DNA of 64,000 nucleotides from Candidatus Nitronereus thalassa. Its GTDB lineage: Bacteria > Nitrospirota > Nitrospiria > Nitrospirales > UBA8639. The DNA is taken from NCBI RefSeq assembly GCF_032191465.1, contig NZ_JAQOUE010000001.1, forward strand, positions 2,170,001-2,234,000, given 5' to 3'. Position 1 is the first letter of the stretch. Every line of letters starts with the position of its first letter. Under the pieces are notes generated by a model, which worked only from the letters and a program-made list of their open reading frames with translations, made no database searches and had not been told where the DNA came from. Positions 46,305-54,486 of the stretch are shown one piece after another. Made by a program: the position numbers and the translations under genes.

Positions 46305-48736
46305 GCAAACCCCATCTTCTCCAGGTGGCCGTTCACTTTCTCCTCAAGCTCAACGACGGTGCAGACTTGCTGTGGTATTGGGTTTTCATAACGCTCGGCC
46401 AACTCCTTCACGCGTTGAGTGAGTGCCTGGCTGATGCGATCCATCTCGCCGTGGATGTCTTTTTCCAGCGTAGCCAGCCATTTATCATCCACGGCCAGTG
46501 TCTTGATTTCATCCTCGGTGAGCTTGGGATACTGCGCGTAGGCCTTGGCGTCTAGCGAAGCTTCGGCGTCTTTGAGTTGTTTCTTCAGATCGGCCTGCTG
46601 GTTATTGTATTCCAGCCATTTGCTGAGAACAGAGGCTTCGTCTTCTGCTTCTTTATCCTCTTCGATTTCCTTGAGGCGTTTGGTCACCGTAGCTTTGGTG
46701 ACCTTTCCTTCTTTGCCTTCTTCTGCGTCGGTTCTGGCTTCCGAAAACGCCCCATCCTCGCCACCGTGTTCCTCTTCCAGTTCGGTGATTTGAGCGATCG
46801 TATTTTCCAATTCGACCGTGAGTTGGTCGATGGCTTTCTGTTCTTTGGGGAAGTACCGTGCGACGATGAGTGGCTTTGGGATGAGATCGCAGGCCCAACC
46901 CTTGTCCACCTGCTTGCCGGGTTTGCCATCCTTCCCTTTCTTGGTCTCGATGATGCGGGAGGTCTCGGCCTTCCAGCCCTCGGCGGCGATGAGGTAGCAG
47001 TCGTCCTGCATGGTATCAGACCAATAGTCCATGAGATGTTGATACACATCGTAATGGTTCATGAGCGGCTTGCCCCTGTAATGCGCGAGTAAGTCCTCGG
47101 AGAGTCCAAAGATGATTTCCTTGGGATGGCATCCGGCCTGCAAAGCTTTTAGCCTTTTGGCGCTCTTCTTCCGCCAGGCAGCGAAGTGGCGGTTCATGTC
47201 GGTGATGAAGGTGGCGAACTCCGGGTGCTCATAGATGGTGGGCTTGATAGTTGACTTGTCCACGGTGAGATCGAGATAGCCGGGACGGTTGGCCTTGAAA
47301 AGCACTTGTTGAAGATTGGGGCAGACTTCCCAGTAACGCTGAAGGGCTTCGACATCGGCGACGGGAATACCGCCTTTCAAGTGGCCCTCAATGTCTTGAA
47401 GATCCTCGGGCATCTGACTGTCGATGTAGCGCGGAAGATTGAGGTTGAACTCATTTTTTTCGATCTCTTCCACACTGACCATGCGGGCGTATTTTTGTAC
47501 CTCTTGCCGCTTGTTGAAGACGTCCACGATCTTGTGGATGTCCTGCGAGCGAAGGCGGTTTTTGGGGCCGTCCTTCATGAAGCCCTCGCTGGCGTCGATC
47601 ATAAAAATGCCCTTGCGCGTGTGGGCCTCTTGTTTGTCCACGACGACGATGCAGGCGGGGATGCCTGTGCCGAAGAACAGGTTGGCTGGCAAACCGATAA
47701 TACCTTGGATGTACCCCTTGCGAACCAGATTGCGTCGGATGTCCGCCTCGGCATGGCCACGAAACAGGACGCCATGCGGCAGGATGCACGCGCCCTTGCC
47801 TTGGCTCTTGAGTGAGCGGACGATGTGCAGCAGATACGCGTAGTCGCCCTGCTTGCCAGGGGGTGTGCCGAATGGCTGGAAGCGATTGTACGGATCATTG
47901 AGCGGGTCGATGCCGTTGCTCCAGCGTTTGTCGGAAAAGGGCGGATTGGCGATGACGTAGTCAAAGGTCTTAAGAGTGTCGCCCTCCTTAAACTGGGGAG
48001 CGGACAGCGTGTTGCCCTGCACAATGAGCGCCGTGGGGTTATTGTGCAGGATCATGTTCATCCGCGCCAGGCCACTGGTGGCAGCATCCTTTTCCTGTCC
48101 GTACAGCGTGACAGCCGTGCCTGCTTCGTCACCCACCTTCAGGAGCAGTGAGCCGGAGCCACAGGCAGGGTCATAGACGGTGGTGGCGCTAGTCGTCTTG
48201 GCCTCATGGATGCCGATGATCTGCGCGATGACTCGGCTGACTTCCGCCGGGGTGTAAAACTGCCCTTTGCTCTTGCCACTCTGCGTAGCGAAGTGGCGCA
48301 TGAGGTATTCATAGGCATCGCCCAGAATGTCGTCGCCCTCGGCGCGGTTCTTCGAGAAATCGAGCGCCTTGTTCTCAAAGATGGCGATGAGATTGGTGAG
48401 TTTCTTGACCATCTCATCGCCGCTGCCCAGCTTGTTGGGGTCATTGAAGTCCGGCATGTCCGACAGTTTGTTGGCGTTGGCCAGCGGAGCGATGATTTTC
48501 TTGTTGATCTGATCACCGATGTCGGGCTTGCCTTTGAGCGCAACCATGTCCTTGAAAGATGCGCCATTGGGGATGGTAATCGGGGCATAGGGGATGCCAG
48601 CGTATTTGTCGCTGACGTATTTAATGAAGAGCAGGACGAGGACATAATCCTTATACTGGCTGGCATCCATCCCACCACGCAGCTCATCACAGCTTTGCCA
48701 GAGGGAGGAATAAAGTTCAGATTTCTTGAGTGCCAT
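46295..48736 (-). CDS. hsdM: Type I restriction-modification DNA methyltransferase subunit M
   Basis: An 813-residue N6-adenine methylase. It has an N-terminal HsdM helical domain (about residues 1-150), the SAM site DPACGSGSLLLKV and the catalytic NPPFSDKRWSNG. The C-terminal region of about 300 residues is larger than usual and ends in a charged coiled coil (about 660-760, EEDKEAEDEASVLSKWLEY). It methylates the host target read by HsdS and is the first gene of the defence operon. No clear ribosome-binding site is seen before the ATG. Confidence 0.96.
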   Translation of the reverse strand: MALKKSELYSSLWQSCDELRGGMDASQYKDYVLVLLFIKYVSDKYAGIPYAPITIPNGASFKDMVALKGKPDIGDQINKKIIAPLANANKLSDMPDFNDPNKLGSGDEMVKKLTNLIAIFENKALDFSKNRAEGDDILGDAYEYLMRHFATQSGKSKGQFYTPAEVSRVIAQIIGIHEAKTTSATTVYDPACGSGSLLLKVGDEAGTAVTLYGQEKDAATSGLARMNMILHNNPTALIVQGNTLSAPQFKEGDTLKTFDYVIANPPFSDKRWSNGIDPLNDPYNRFQPFGTPPGKQGDYAYLLHIVRSLKSQGKGACILPHGVLFRGHAEADIRRNLVRKGYIQGIIGLPANLFFGTGIPACIVVVDKQEAHTRKGIFMIDASEGFMKDGPKNRLRSQDIHKIVDVFNKRQEVQKYARMVSVEEIEKNEFNLNLPRYIDSQMPEDLQDIEGHLKGGIPVADVEALQRYWEVCPNLQQVLFKANRPGYLDLTVDKSTIKPTIYEHPEFATFITDMNRHFAAWRKKSAKRLKALQAGCHPKEIIFGLSEDLLAHYRGKPLMNHYDVYQHLMDYWSDTMQDDCYLIAAEGWKAETSRIIETKKGKDGKPGKQVDKGWACDLIPKPLIVARYFPKEQKAIDQLTVELENTIAQITELEEEHGGEDGAFSEARTDAEEGKEGKVTKATVTKRLKEIEEDKEAEDEASVLSKWLEYNNQQADLKKQLKDAEASLDAKAYAQYPKLTEDEIKTLAVDDKWLATLEKDIHGEMDRISQALTQRVKELAERYENPIPQQVCTVVELEEKVNGHLEKMGFAWK

Positions 48737-48912
48737 CGTTTAAATACTGATTCAAAATTTTATCGATTTATTATTTATGTCTGCCACTTTCATTTCTTGG
48801 GTTCCCAAGCCTGTCACAATGATTTGTCCTTCAGTCCTCTTAGCCAACATGGGATCAGCTTTTTTGATTTAAGTACCAATATTGCATTCCCTCATAATTT
48901 CAACATTGATCG

Positions 48913-48959
48913 TCCAATAATGTAGTGTAAAGTCCGCTATAATCCAAGCTATTATTGGA
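48913..48959. promoter_or_regulatory. Inverted repeat in the hsdM / 49001 divergent promoter region
   Basis: TCCAATAAT (48913-48921) and ATTATTGGA (48951-48959) are perfect inverted copies 29 bases apart, with TATAAT at 48938-48943 between them. They lie in the 264-base gap between divergently read hsdM and the next gene. This may be an operator for a shared regulator; no protein can be assigned. Confidence 0.45.
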
Positions 48960-49000
48960 TCAGAGCCATGACCGACCAATACTACTCCAGCTAGAGAGCA

Positions 49001-49711
49001 ATGATGATACCTTGGAAAATTCCGGACTACTTTCTGCCAAACGCACCTCTCCCATTAGCTAAACTTTATTTTATGTCTAGGGGAAGGAAAAGAGTCATCC
49101 TTGGACGACTTTTGAGTGATCCAAGAATGAAACGTTCCTGGACCCTAATCGGGAAACGCTGTCCCGATGACCATGAAGTTAGGCAGGTCTGGTATGAGAT
49201 CTTTGCAGCATTGAAACAATCTGAAATCCCATTCTTGTCCAAAACCGAAATGCGCGATCAATTTCTTCGCATCGGAAGAAACTCTAAAAAACTCGCCGAC
49301 ATGATTGGAGATGGCCCGCTTGATTTGATGGCATTTGAATTCTTTCCCAACGACGATGCAGAGATCGCCTTTGATAAAAGCAACTGGTCTGATCTAAATC
49401 TAATACTCAAAATGAGTGCAGCACATAAAAGTTTATGTTGGTGGCCATCAATGAGGGGGTTGCTTCATGAGGTTGCTCGGCAAGCTGAAATCCTTGCAAA
49501 AAAAGCATTCACAGAGAAACGAATTGTTGATCGAGATACCGCTGATCGGCAAGCCAACTACTTTTTCAGGAAGCTTGCTAAATACTTCCATAAACATCTT
49601 GGTGGATCAATGGAAGCTACTCTCGCCAACATTGGCTCTGTTGTTTTCGATAAACAGATTGACAAAAAGATGGTAAGGCAAGCCCTCCGCCATGAAAAAA
49701 GGGATGCGTAA
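49001..49711 (+). CDS. Hypothetical island protein, 236 residues
   Basis: A basic, soluble protein with no motif that I recognise. It has positively charged segments (MSRGRKRVILGRLLSDPRMK; RQALRHEKRD) and a helical C-terminal half rich in Lys and Ala, which could suit nucleic-acid contact. GAGAG lies just before the tandem ATG start. It is divergent from hsdM and followed about 100 bases later by the AlpA-like gene. Confidence 0.6.
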   Translation: MMIPWKIPDYFLPNAPLPLAKLYFMSRGRKRVILGRLLSDPRMKRSWTLIGKRCPDDHEVRQVWYEIFAALKQSEIPFLSKTEMRDQFLRIGRNSKKLADMIGDGPLDLMAFEFFPNDDAEIAFDKSNWSDLNLILKMSAAHKSLCWWPSMRGLLHEVARQAEILAKKAFTEKRIVDRDTADRQANYFFRKLAKYFHKHLGGSMEATLANIGSVVFDKQIDKKMVRQALRHEKRDA

Positions 49712-49812
49712 GGTTAATATTTGTTCTCCCTCCTATGCGTCCTCCCATTTTTTAGGACGTATCTCGTAATGTTTGGTTTATTACAACCAATAACATCTCA
49801 CGAGGTACGACT

Positions 49813-50058
49813 ATGGCGAAGGCTATCCAGCAACTCCCCGAAACCGGGTATCTCCGGCTTCCACAAATTGTCGGCGACAAGCATGCAGATCCGCCAATTC
49901 CTCCAATCATTCCTGTAAGCAAGTCAACGTGGTGGGAAGGCGTCCGAGTCGGGCGCTACCCGGCACCCGTCCGATCTCTCGGACGCCGCATTACTGCCTG
50001 GCGAGTCGAGGACATCCGAGAATTGATTCACTCGGTGGCAAATGAAGCATCACCGTGA
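49813..50058 (+). CDS. AlpA-family phage/island regulator (MerR-like helix-turn-helix)
   Basis: An 81-residue protein. YLRLPQIVGD, ISKSTWW-like VSKSTWWEGVRVGRYPAPVR and RRITAWRVEDIRELI are the successive parts of the AlpA-type winged helix. AlpA proteins activate excision or replication genes of P4-type islands and satellites and can serve as excisionases. GAGGT precedes the ATG. It is the likely switch for this island. Confidence 0.85.
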   Translation: MAKAIQQLPETGYLRLPQIVGDKHADPPIPPIIPVSKSTWWEGVRVGRYPAPVRSLGRRITAWRVEDIRELIHSVANEASP

Positions 50059-50165
50059 AATCTGACGGACCCCTGGATGTGGCGCTCGACGTTTTAAACG
50101 ATTTCTAAAGTGGGATGTGAGCGAGCTCGCGCAAGGAACTGGCGGGATCACATGAGGAAAATGCT

Positions 50166-51056
50166 ATGAGAAATAAAAAACCTCAGCGTCAAAGCTTCCG
50201 AAATATGAAGAGCAGAACGCAAGTCCTAAGCGAGCAAGACGTACCATGGGCTCATCTCGCGGAATTTTTCGAGCGACCAATTAGTTTTCACAGGATCTTG
50301 GTCCATGTTACGGGGTCAATCACTGCTGCTCTTTTTCTGAGTCAGGCCATGTATTGGACGAAAAATCGTGTATCACAAGAACGCGGTGGATGGTTTTATA
50401 AAAAAGGTGTGGAGTGGGAAGAAGAAACAGGACTGAGCCGAAGGGAGCAAGAAAGCGCGCGCCGTCGTTTGACACAACTCGGAATCCTTGAGGCTCGACG
50501 GCTCGACATTCCGGCAAAGCTTTGGTTCCAAGTAGATCTGCAGAGGCTAGGTAAACTACTCCACGAAAAGTGTCAATCAAGATTGGCGAAGTCAGCCAAT
50601 CTTGATTCTACAGAAAAGCCAAAGCAGATGGGCGAAAAACGCGAATCTAATACAAAGACTACTTCACAGACTACGACAGAAATTACAGACAACATAAAGA
50701 AACCACTCCCTAACGGGAGTGGAAAAGAAAAAAACGGCGGCAAGCCGCCTGCCCCTCCTATGCTCTCACAAAACGATGTCATTTCAATGTGGAATGCGAT
50801 TCCAGATGTCCGACACGTTCGCTTAAAACATGTCACGGGACGAGACAAACTTTCAAAAAAAATAACGGCTAGCCTAAAGGAATTTCCTGATGAGGAGTGG
50901 TGGCAAGAATTATTCAAACTCGTCCGTGAATCCAATTTTCTCTGTGGCCGAGTAGATGGAGTGGATGGGCGATTACCGTTTATGGCTTCCTTGATGTGGA
51001 TATTGGATAAGGAAAATCTCGCAAAGGTTCTTCACGGAACGTACGAAGACGAATGA
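50166..51056 (+). CDS. Island replication-type protein with a winged-helix N-terminus
   Basis: A 296-residue protein. Residues about 45-125 form a winged helix of the kind found in phage replication-initiation proteins (AALFLSQAMYWTKNR, GWFYKKGVEWEEETGLSRRE, LGILEARRL). A low-complexity hydrophilic linker of Lys, Thr and Asn spans about 145-205. The C-terminal part (NFLCGRVDGVDGRLPFMASL, then WILDKENLAKVL) resembles the helicase-loader region of phage O-type proteins. GAGGAAA precedes the ATG. Role in island replication is inferred. Confidence 0.65.
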   Translation: MRNKKPQRQSFRNMKSRTQVLSEQDVPWAHLAEFFERPISFHRILVHVTGSITAALFLSQAMYWTKNRVSQERGGWFYKKGVEWEEETGLSRREQESARRRLTQLGILEARRLDIPAKLWFQVDLQRLGKLLHEKCQSRLAKSANLDSTEKPKQMGEKRESNTKTTSQTTTEITDNIKKPLPNGSGKEKNGGKPPAPPMLSQNDVISMWNAIPDVRHVRLKHVTGRDKLSKKITASLKEFPDEEWWQELFKLVRESNFLCGRVDGVDGRLPFMASLMWILDKENLAKVLHGTYEDE

Positions 51057-51114
51057 CATGAGGCGTTGTAAAAACTACGCATTCGATAGAAACCCTAACA
51101 AAAGGAGCAGTACC

Positions 51115-51231
51115 ATGCCCCCAAGTCAACTCAAAACTAGCCAGGATGTCGGCGATGTTCCCAATTCAAAAATTCACACAGGTGTACCTCATGGACACGA
51201 CGAAATTTCTGATACCTCATGGAGGTTCTAA
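51115..51231 (+). CDS. Small protein, 38 residues
   Basis: A short frame starting MPPSQLKTSQDVGDVPNSK with AAGGAG at good distance upstream. It ends three bases before the next gene, whose own ribosome-binding site (GGAGG, AAGGA) overlaps its stop. The peptide is hydrophilic with no known motif. The strong site and tight spacing suggest that it is translated. Confidence 0.5.
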   Translation: MPPSQLKTSQDVGDVPNSKIHTGVPHGHDEISDTSWRF

Positions 51232-51234
51232 GGA

Positions 51235-51786
51235 ATGAAACCCAAATGTGGAGCTAAATCCAAATCAACTCAACAACCTTGTAAAAATCTGGCTGGGTTC
51301 CGAACTGATCATTTTGGGGTTGGACGTTGCTTTATGCATGGAGGAAAAACACCCATCAAATCAGGCATATATTCAACCGTCGTCCAGAATCAATGGCATA
51401 ACATCTATCAAGATATGTTAGATCAAAAAGAGACCCTGGCCTCCATCAATGATGAAATTGCCTTCTTGAGGGTTTGCGCAATGCAAACCGCATCAGGGGC
51501 CGAGGCTTTACTCGATTCGGACCAACGGAAAAAAGCCTGTGAGTTAGGACTTGAACTAGGAATATTGGATAGCTATACGGACCGAATCCGTGTTTTAACG
51601 GAAATTCTTGAAAGAATTACCCGGGCGGTCAAACGCAAGGTCGAAATTGAACAAGGCATCGCCATTCGACTCACGCCTGCACAACTCACCCAATTTATCG
51701 AGGCATTTAAAACCGTTGTGACTCGGCACGTGACCAACATGAAAGTTGTCACCGCAATCGGTCGCGACTTATCCACGCTTTTTTGA
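51235..51786 (+). CDS. Zinc-finger-like phage/island protein (HGGK type)
   Basis: A 183-residue protein. The N-terminal 40 residues carry CGAKSKSTQQPCKN and GRCFMHGGKTPIKSG; Cys5, Cys16, Cys32 and His35 could bind zinc, a pattern common in small phage proteins found beside packaging or replication genes. The rest is helical (about residues 60-150), likely a coiled coil (LEILERITRAVKRKVEIEQG). Its function is unknown. It is the third gene of the plus-strand AlpA/replication group. Confidence 0.6.
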   Translation: MKPKCGAKSKSTQQPCKNLAGFRTDHFGVGRCFMHGGKTPIKSGIYSTVVQNQWHNIYQDMLDQKETLASINDEIAFLRVCAMQTASGAEALLDSDQRKKACELGLELGILDSYTDRIRVLTEILERITRAVKRKVEIEQGIAIRLTPAQLTQFIEAFKTVVTRHVTNMKVVTAIGRDLSTLF

Positions 51787-52188
51787 TGTAGGCAGTGTTG
51801 GATAAAGAGTTACAGAAAGTTCCTTAAGCTGTTCCCTTGAGCTCGTTAACCCCCTTTTTTCACAACCGATCACCACCAAATTATGTAAAATATTTTTCCA
51901 TGCCAATAGGTAACTAACGGAAAAGGTTAATGATTGGGTTAAGCCAATTGGCGGGATTAAAAAGATTTGAATTCCCAATTTAAGAAATGAGAGAATGCAT
52001 AAACTCTTTTTTTTATTGAAATTAAAATCCTAATCATTTTTTTTGTAGTCTCAGATTTTGTTTTTTCCTAAACCAGATTTTAATTGTTGCTAAGAAAATT
52101 TTTGCAACAGACAATTCTTTTGCTGATCAAATCCTAAAACATAAATAGAATTTGTTTGTTCGCCCTAAATTTTTTCAGGAATTGAAAA
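51787..52188. other. AT-rich intergenic region inside the island
   Basis: About 400 bases, strongly AT-rich between 51990 and 52180 with runs of T and A. No convincing gene is seen. It lies immediately ahead of the exonuclease/nucleotidyltransferase pair and probably contains their promoter. AT-richness of this kind also suits silencing by nucleoid proteins. Confidence 0.5.
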
Positions 52189-52827
52189 ATGAAAAACGAA
52201 CTTTCCAATGACAAAAAAAGTTTAATTGATGTTTATTTTTCCGCTGATGTTGAGACTGATGGTCCTATTCCTGGTCCCTATTCAATGCTTTCTTTTGCGC
52301 TAGTATTTGCAGGCCAATTTGATGGACAGGAATTTCATCGCCCCAAGAATCTGACTGAAACATTTTATTGCGAATTGAAACCTATATCTGATCATTACGA
52401 AAGTGAAGCTTTGCGTGTAAACAAGCTAGACCGTGAAATGTTAATGCGAAAAGGAGAAGATCCCATCAAAGCCATGACCTCAGCTAGTCGATGGGTTAAA
52501 AAAATTGCTAATGGCAATAGACCAATTCTTGTGGCCTACCCCCTAAGTTTCGACTGGACATGGTTATATTGGTACTTTGTACAGTTTTCATCTGAGGGCT
52601 CCCCTTTTAATCATTCAGGTTGTTTTGATCTGAAGACTGCGTATGCTGTTAAGGCAGGAGTTCCAATTGCTGCTGCTGGAAGGTCCAATCTCGAAAATTG
52701 GCTCCGGTCACAACTTACCCACTCTCACAATGCGCTTAATGATGCGAAAGAACAGGCTGAGATTTTTGCAAATTTGATCGAGTGGGAGGGTAGAGCAGTT
52801 GAATTTTCTAAGAACCCGGCGCGATAA
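52189..52827 (+). CDS. DEDDh 3'-5' exonuclease-like protein
   Basis: A 212-residue protein with the DnaQ-fold exonuclease residues. D20 and E22 are in SADVETDGPIPG, D122 in AYPLSFDWTWLYW, and H180 with D185 in THSHNALNDAKEQAEIF, giving the D-E-D-H-D set of the DEDDh group. Between them, FDLKTAYAVKAGVPI resembles the middle of RNase T/DnaQ relatives. No other domain is present. Its 3' end overlaps the nucleotidyltransferase gene by 29 bases. Nuclease substrate unknown. Confidence 0.78.
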   Translation: MKNELSNDKKSLIDVYFSADVETDGPIPGPYSMLSFALVFAGQFDGQEFHRPKNLTETFYCELKPISDHYESEALRVNKLDREMLMRKGEDPIKAMTSASRWVKKIANGNRPILVAYPLSFDWTWLYWYFVQFSSEGSPFNHSGCFDLKTAYAVKAGVPIAAAGRSNLENWLRSQLTHSHNALNDAKEQAEIFANLIEWEGRAVEFSKNPAR

Positions 52828-53791
52828 AGCCCTAGCACGTCTCAAAAAACTCCAGATACATTTAAAAGAGGCTCATAAACTTTCCAAGGGAAAAGTATGT
52901 GTCTACGTGACAGGTTCCTTTGGCCGAGGCGAGGCGAGTAATTACAGTGACCTTGACCTTTTTATTGTGGGCAAAGAAGAAAAAAATTTTCGTGTTCTTT
53001 CCAACCTGGACGAGATTTTAGTCAAGGCAGAGCTAATTAAAGCTACACGAAAACTAAATTTCCCGGAGTTTTCGGGAGATGGCGAATACCTTAAACATTA
53101 TACTGTGGGAGATCTCGTTGCATCCCTAGGAAAACCTGATGACGATGCTACCAATACCTTCACAGCTCGCCTCCTATTGTTACTTGAAAGTCGTCCCCTT
53201 TTAGAAGAACAAATTCATAAACAAGCAATCAACTCAGTTATCAATGCCTACTGGCGAGATTTTAGAGGCCATGAAAGTGAATTTGTGCCTGCTTTCCTGG
53301 TTAATGATATTATTCGACTTTGGCGTACATTTTGTGTGAATTACGAAGCCCGTACCCAAACAAGTTCTGACGAAAAAAGAGCAAAGAGAAAACTAAAAAA
53401 TTATAAGCTAAAACATTCGAGGTTAATTACATGTTATTCAGCTATCTTTTACCTAATGGCTACGATGGGGAAAAAGGATACGGTTACACAATACGATGCA
53501 AAAAAAATGGTATACCTATCCCCTATTGAGCGGTTGGAATGGCTCTTAGGAGAAAAAGGATTTACGGACTTTTCAAGTAAGATCAATGAAATATTATCTT
53601 TGTATCAGAATTTTTTAACTAAAACAGACCAGGACGAAAAAACCCTTGTTAAATTATTTTTAAACGATAAAAAAAGTAGAGAATATCTAAGAGAAGCCAA
53701 CAAGCTTGGTGATCATGTATTTGAATTACTTCGTGCAATAGGGGAACGTCAAAAGCCCTTTAATAAAATATTCAGGATACTTAATGTATAA
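52799..53791 (+). CDS. Nucleotidyltransferase-fold protein paired with the exonuclease
   Basis: A 330-residue protein. Residues about 30-130 form a Pol-beta-type nucleotidyltransferase with GSFGRGEASNYSDLDLFIVG (G39-S40; metal ligands D51 and D53). The rest is helical and lysine-rich (RAKRKLKNYKLKHSRL) and shows no second known domain. The start is a TTG at 52799 with GGGAGGG eight bases upstream, inside the exonuclease gene, so the two are translationally coupled. It is not a recognisable CD-NTase or short MNT antitoxin. Product and target are unknown. Confidence 0.72.
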   Translation: MNFLRTRRDKALARLKKLQIHLKEAHKLSKGKVCVYVTGSFGRGEASNYSDLDLFIVGKEEKNFRVLSNLDEILVKAELIKATRKLNFPEFSGDGEYLKHYTVGDLVASLGKPDDDATNTFTARLLLLLESRPLLEEQIHKQAINSVINAYWRDFRGHESEFVPAFLVNDIIRLWRTFCVNYEARTQTSSDEKRAKRKLKNYKLKHSRLITCYSAIFYLMATMGKKDTVTQYDAKKMVYLSPIERLEWLLGEKGFTDFSSKINEILSLYQNFLTKTDQDEKTLVKLFLNDKKSREYLREANKLGDHVFELLRAIGERQKPFNKIFRILNV

Positions 53792-54329
53792 CTAACGAAG
53801 CTTTTTCTAAATCTAAGGATTCTATGCGGACATTCGCTTTTAATTTGTTCGCATGCATGCCCTTTTCATATGATGGTATATATAGGGTTCAGCTTCCGGT
53901 TTTACTCCCGGGTCCATTTCCCGCTCTAAATCTACCTCGATCGCACTCAATCACACAATAAAACCGAAAAATAGAATATTTTCTGTATTCATGAGGAAAT
54001 CAAAACTCTCGATCCTACTGAGTCACACTTAACCACTGTGACGTCGCTTAAGATTTTTGATTAGTGAGCCCAGGTTTACTCCGTAAGTGCAAGGAAGACT
54101 CAATAAGTGAGTTACCGAAGTCATAACCCTAGATTTGGAACGGCCCGATGTCTGGTGTTTATAGAATAGAGGTCTTCTAAAGAATTTGAGCTATCCAGGA
54201 ATACTGGATAAAGGAGTATCCTTAGCAAACCCTAGATTGCCAGTATGGGGGCAACTTTGGGGGCAACAGGTAATCTGCAAAATATAAATATCCTTTAATA
54301 CGATATAGTTACTCGAACTTTTCGGTAGT
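53792..54329. other. Right-end non-coding region of the island
   Basis: About 540 bases without a supportable gene. It contains two short inverted repeats, GTCACA...TGTGAC near 54023-54043 and ATCCAGgaataCTGGAT near 54194, and the two GGGGGCAAC copies close to attR. It may hold excisionase and integrase binding sites. Confidence 0.45.
54247..54267 (+). repeat. GGGGGCAAC repeats at the right end (candidate arm sites)
   Basis: Two direct copies, 54247-54255 and 54259-54267, match the nonamer that occurs three times directly and once inverted beside attL. They lie about 65 bases inside attR. Confidence 0.6.
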
Positions 54330-54345
54330 CGCCACCTCCACCAAT
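54330..54345 (+). repeat. attR: 16-base copy of the tmRNA 3' end
   Basis: CGCCACCTCCACCAAT is identical to 34170-34185. Upstream of it the rest of the tRNA-like domain is absent, so this is the duplicated target, not a second gene. Confidence 0.85.
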
Positions 54346-54386
54346 GAGAAAGCCCTTGGGTCGAGTTGATCCAAGGGCTTTTAATT
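54346..54386 (+). terminator. Displaced tmRNA terminator beyond attR
   Basis: AAAGCCCTTGG (54349-54359) pairs with CCAAGGGCTTT (54371-54381) and is followed by TTAATTT. It lies directly after attR where the tmRNA terminator would be before integration, so the island seems to have separated it from ssrA. Confidence 0.75.
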
Positions 54387-54486
54387 TGAACAAATCTGCA
54401 TCAACGCATTCAGAAATTCAAACCATGTGCCGATAAGAAAAGAAGAGGGAACAGAAAGCCGGCTTCACAAACAGAAGGGAGTCTCC

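Larger units (their letters stand above)
34170..54345 (+). mobile_element. 20-kb genomic island integrated in ssrA, carrying a defence operon
   Basis: Bounded by the 16-base repeats and beginning with a P4-type integrase. Cargo includes hsdMSR, a Kiwa-like pair, a DUF262/HNH protein, a metallopeptidase, a HEPN-motif protein, an AlpA-like regulator, a replication-type protein and an exonuclease/nucleotidyltransferase pair. No capsid, tail or conjugation genes are present, so it cannot transfer by itself and resembles a phage-satellite or integrative defence island. Parts are visibly AT-richer than the flanks (for example 51990-52180). Confidence 0.85.

Noticed and set aside
46545..48925. Several long plus-strand open frames opposite hsdM
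   Set aside because: They mirror the codon pattern of HsdM on the other strand and show no independent motif.
48969..48995. Eight-codon frame (MTDQYYSS) just before the 49001 gene
   Set aside because: Too short and lacking a ribosome-binding site; could be a leader peptide but nothing supports it.
54330..54345. Second tmRNA or tRNA gene at the right island end
   Set aside because: Only the last 16 bases match; no T arm or 5' partner precedes them, so it is the duplicated attachment site.
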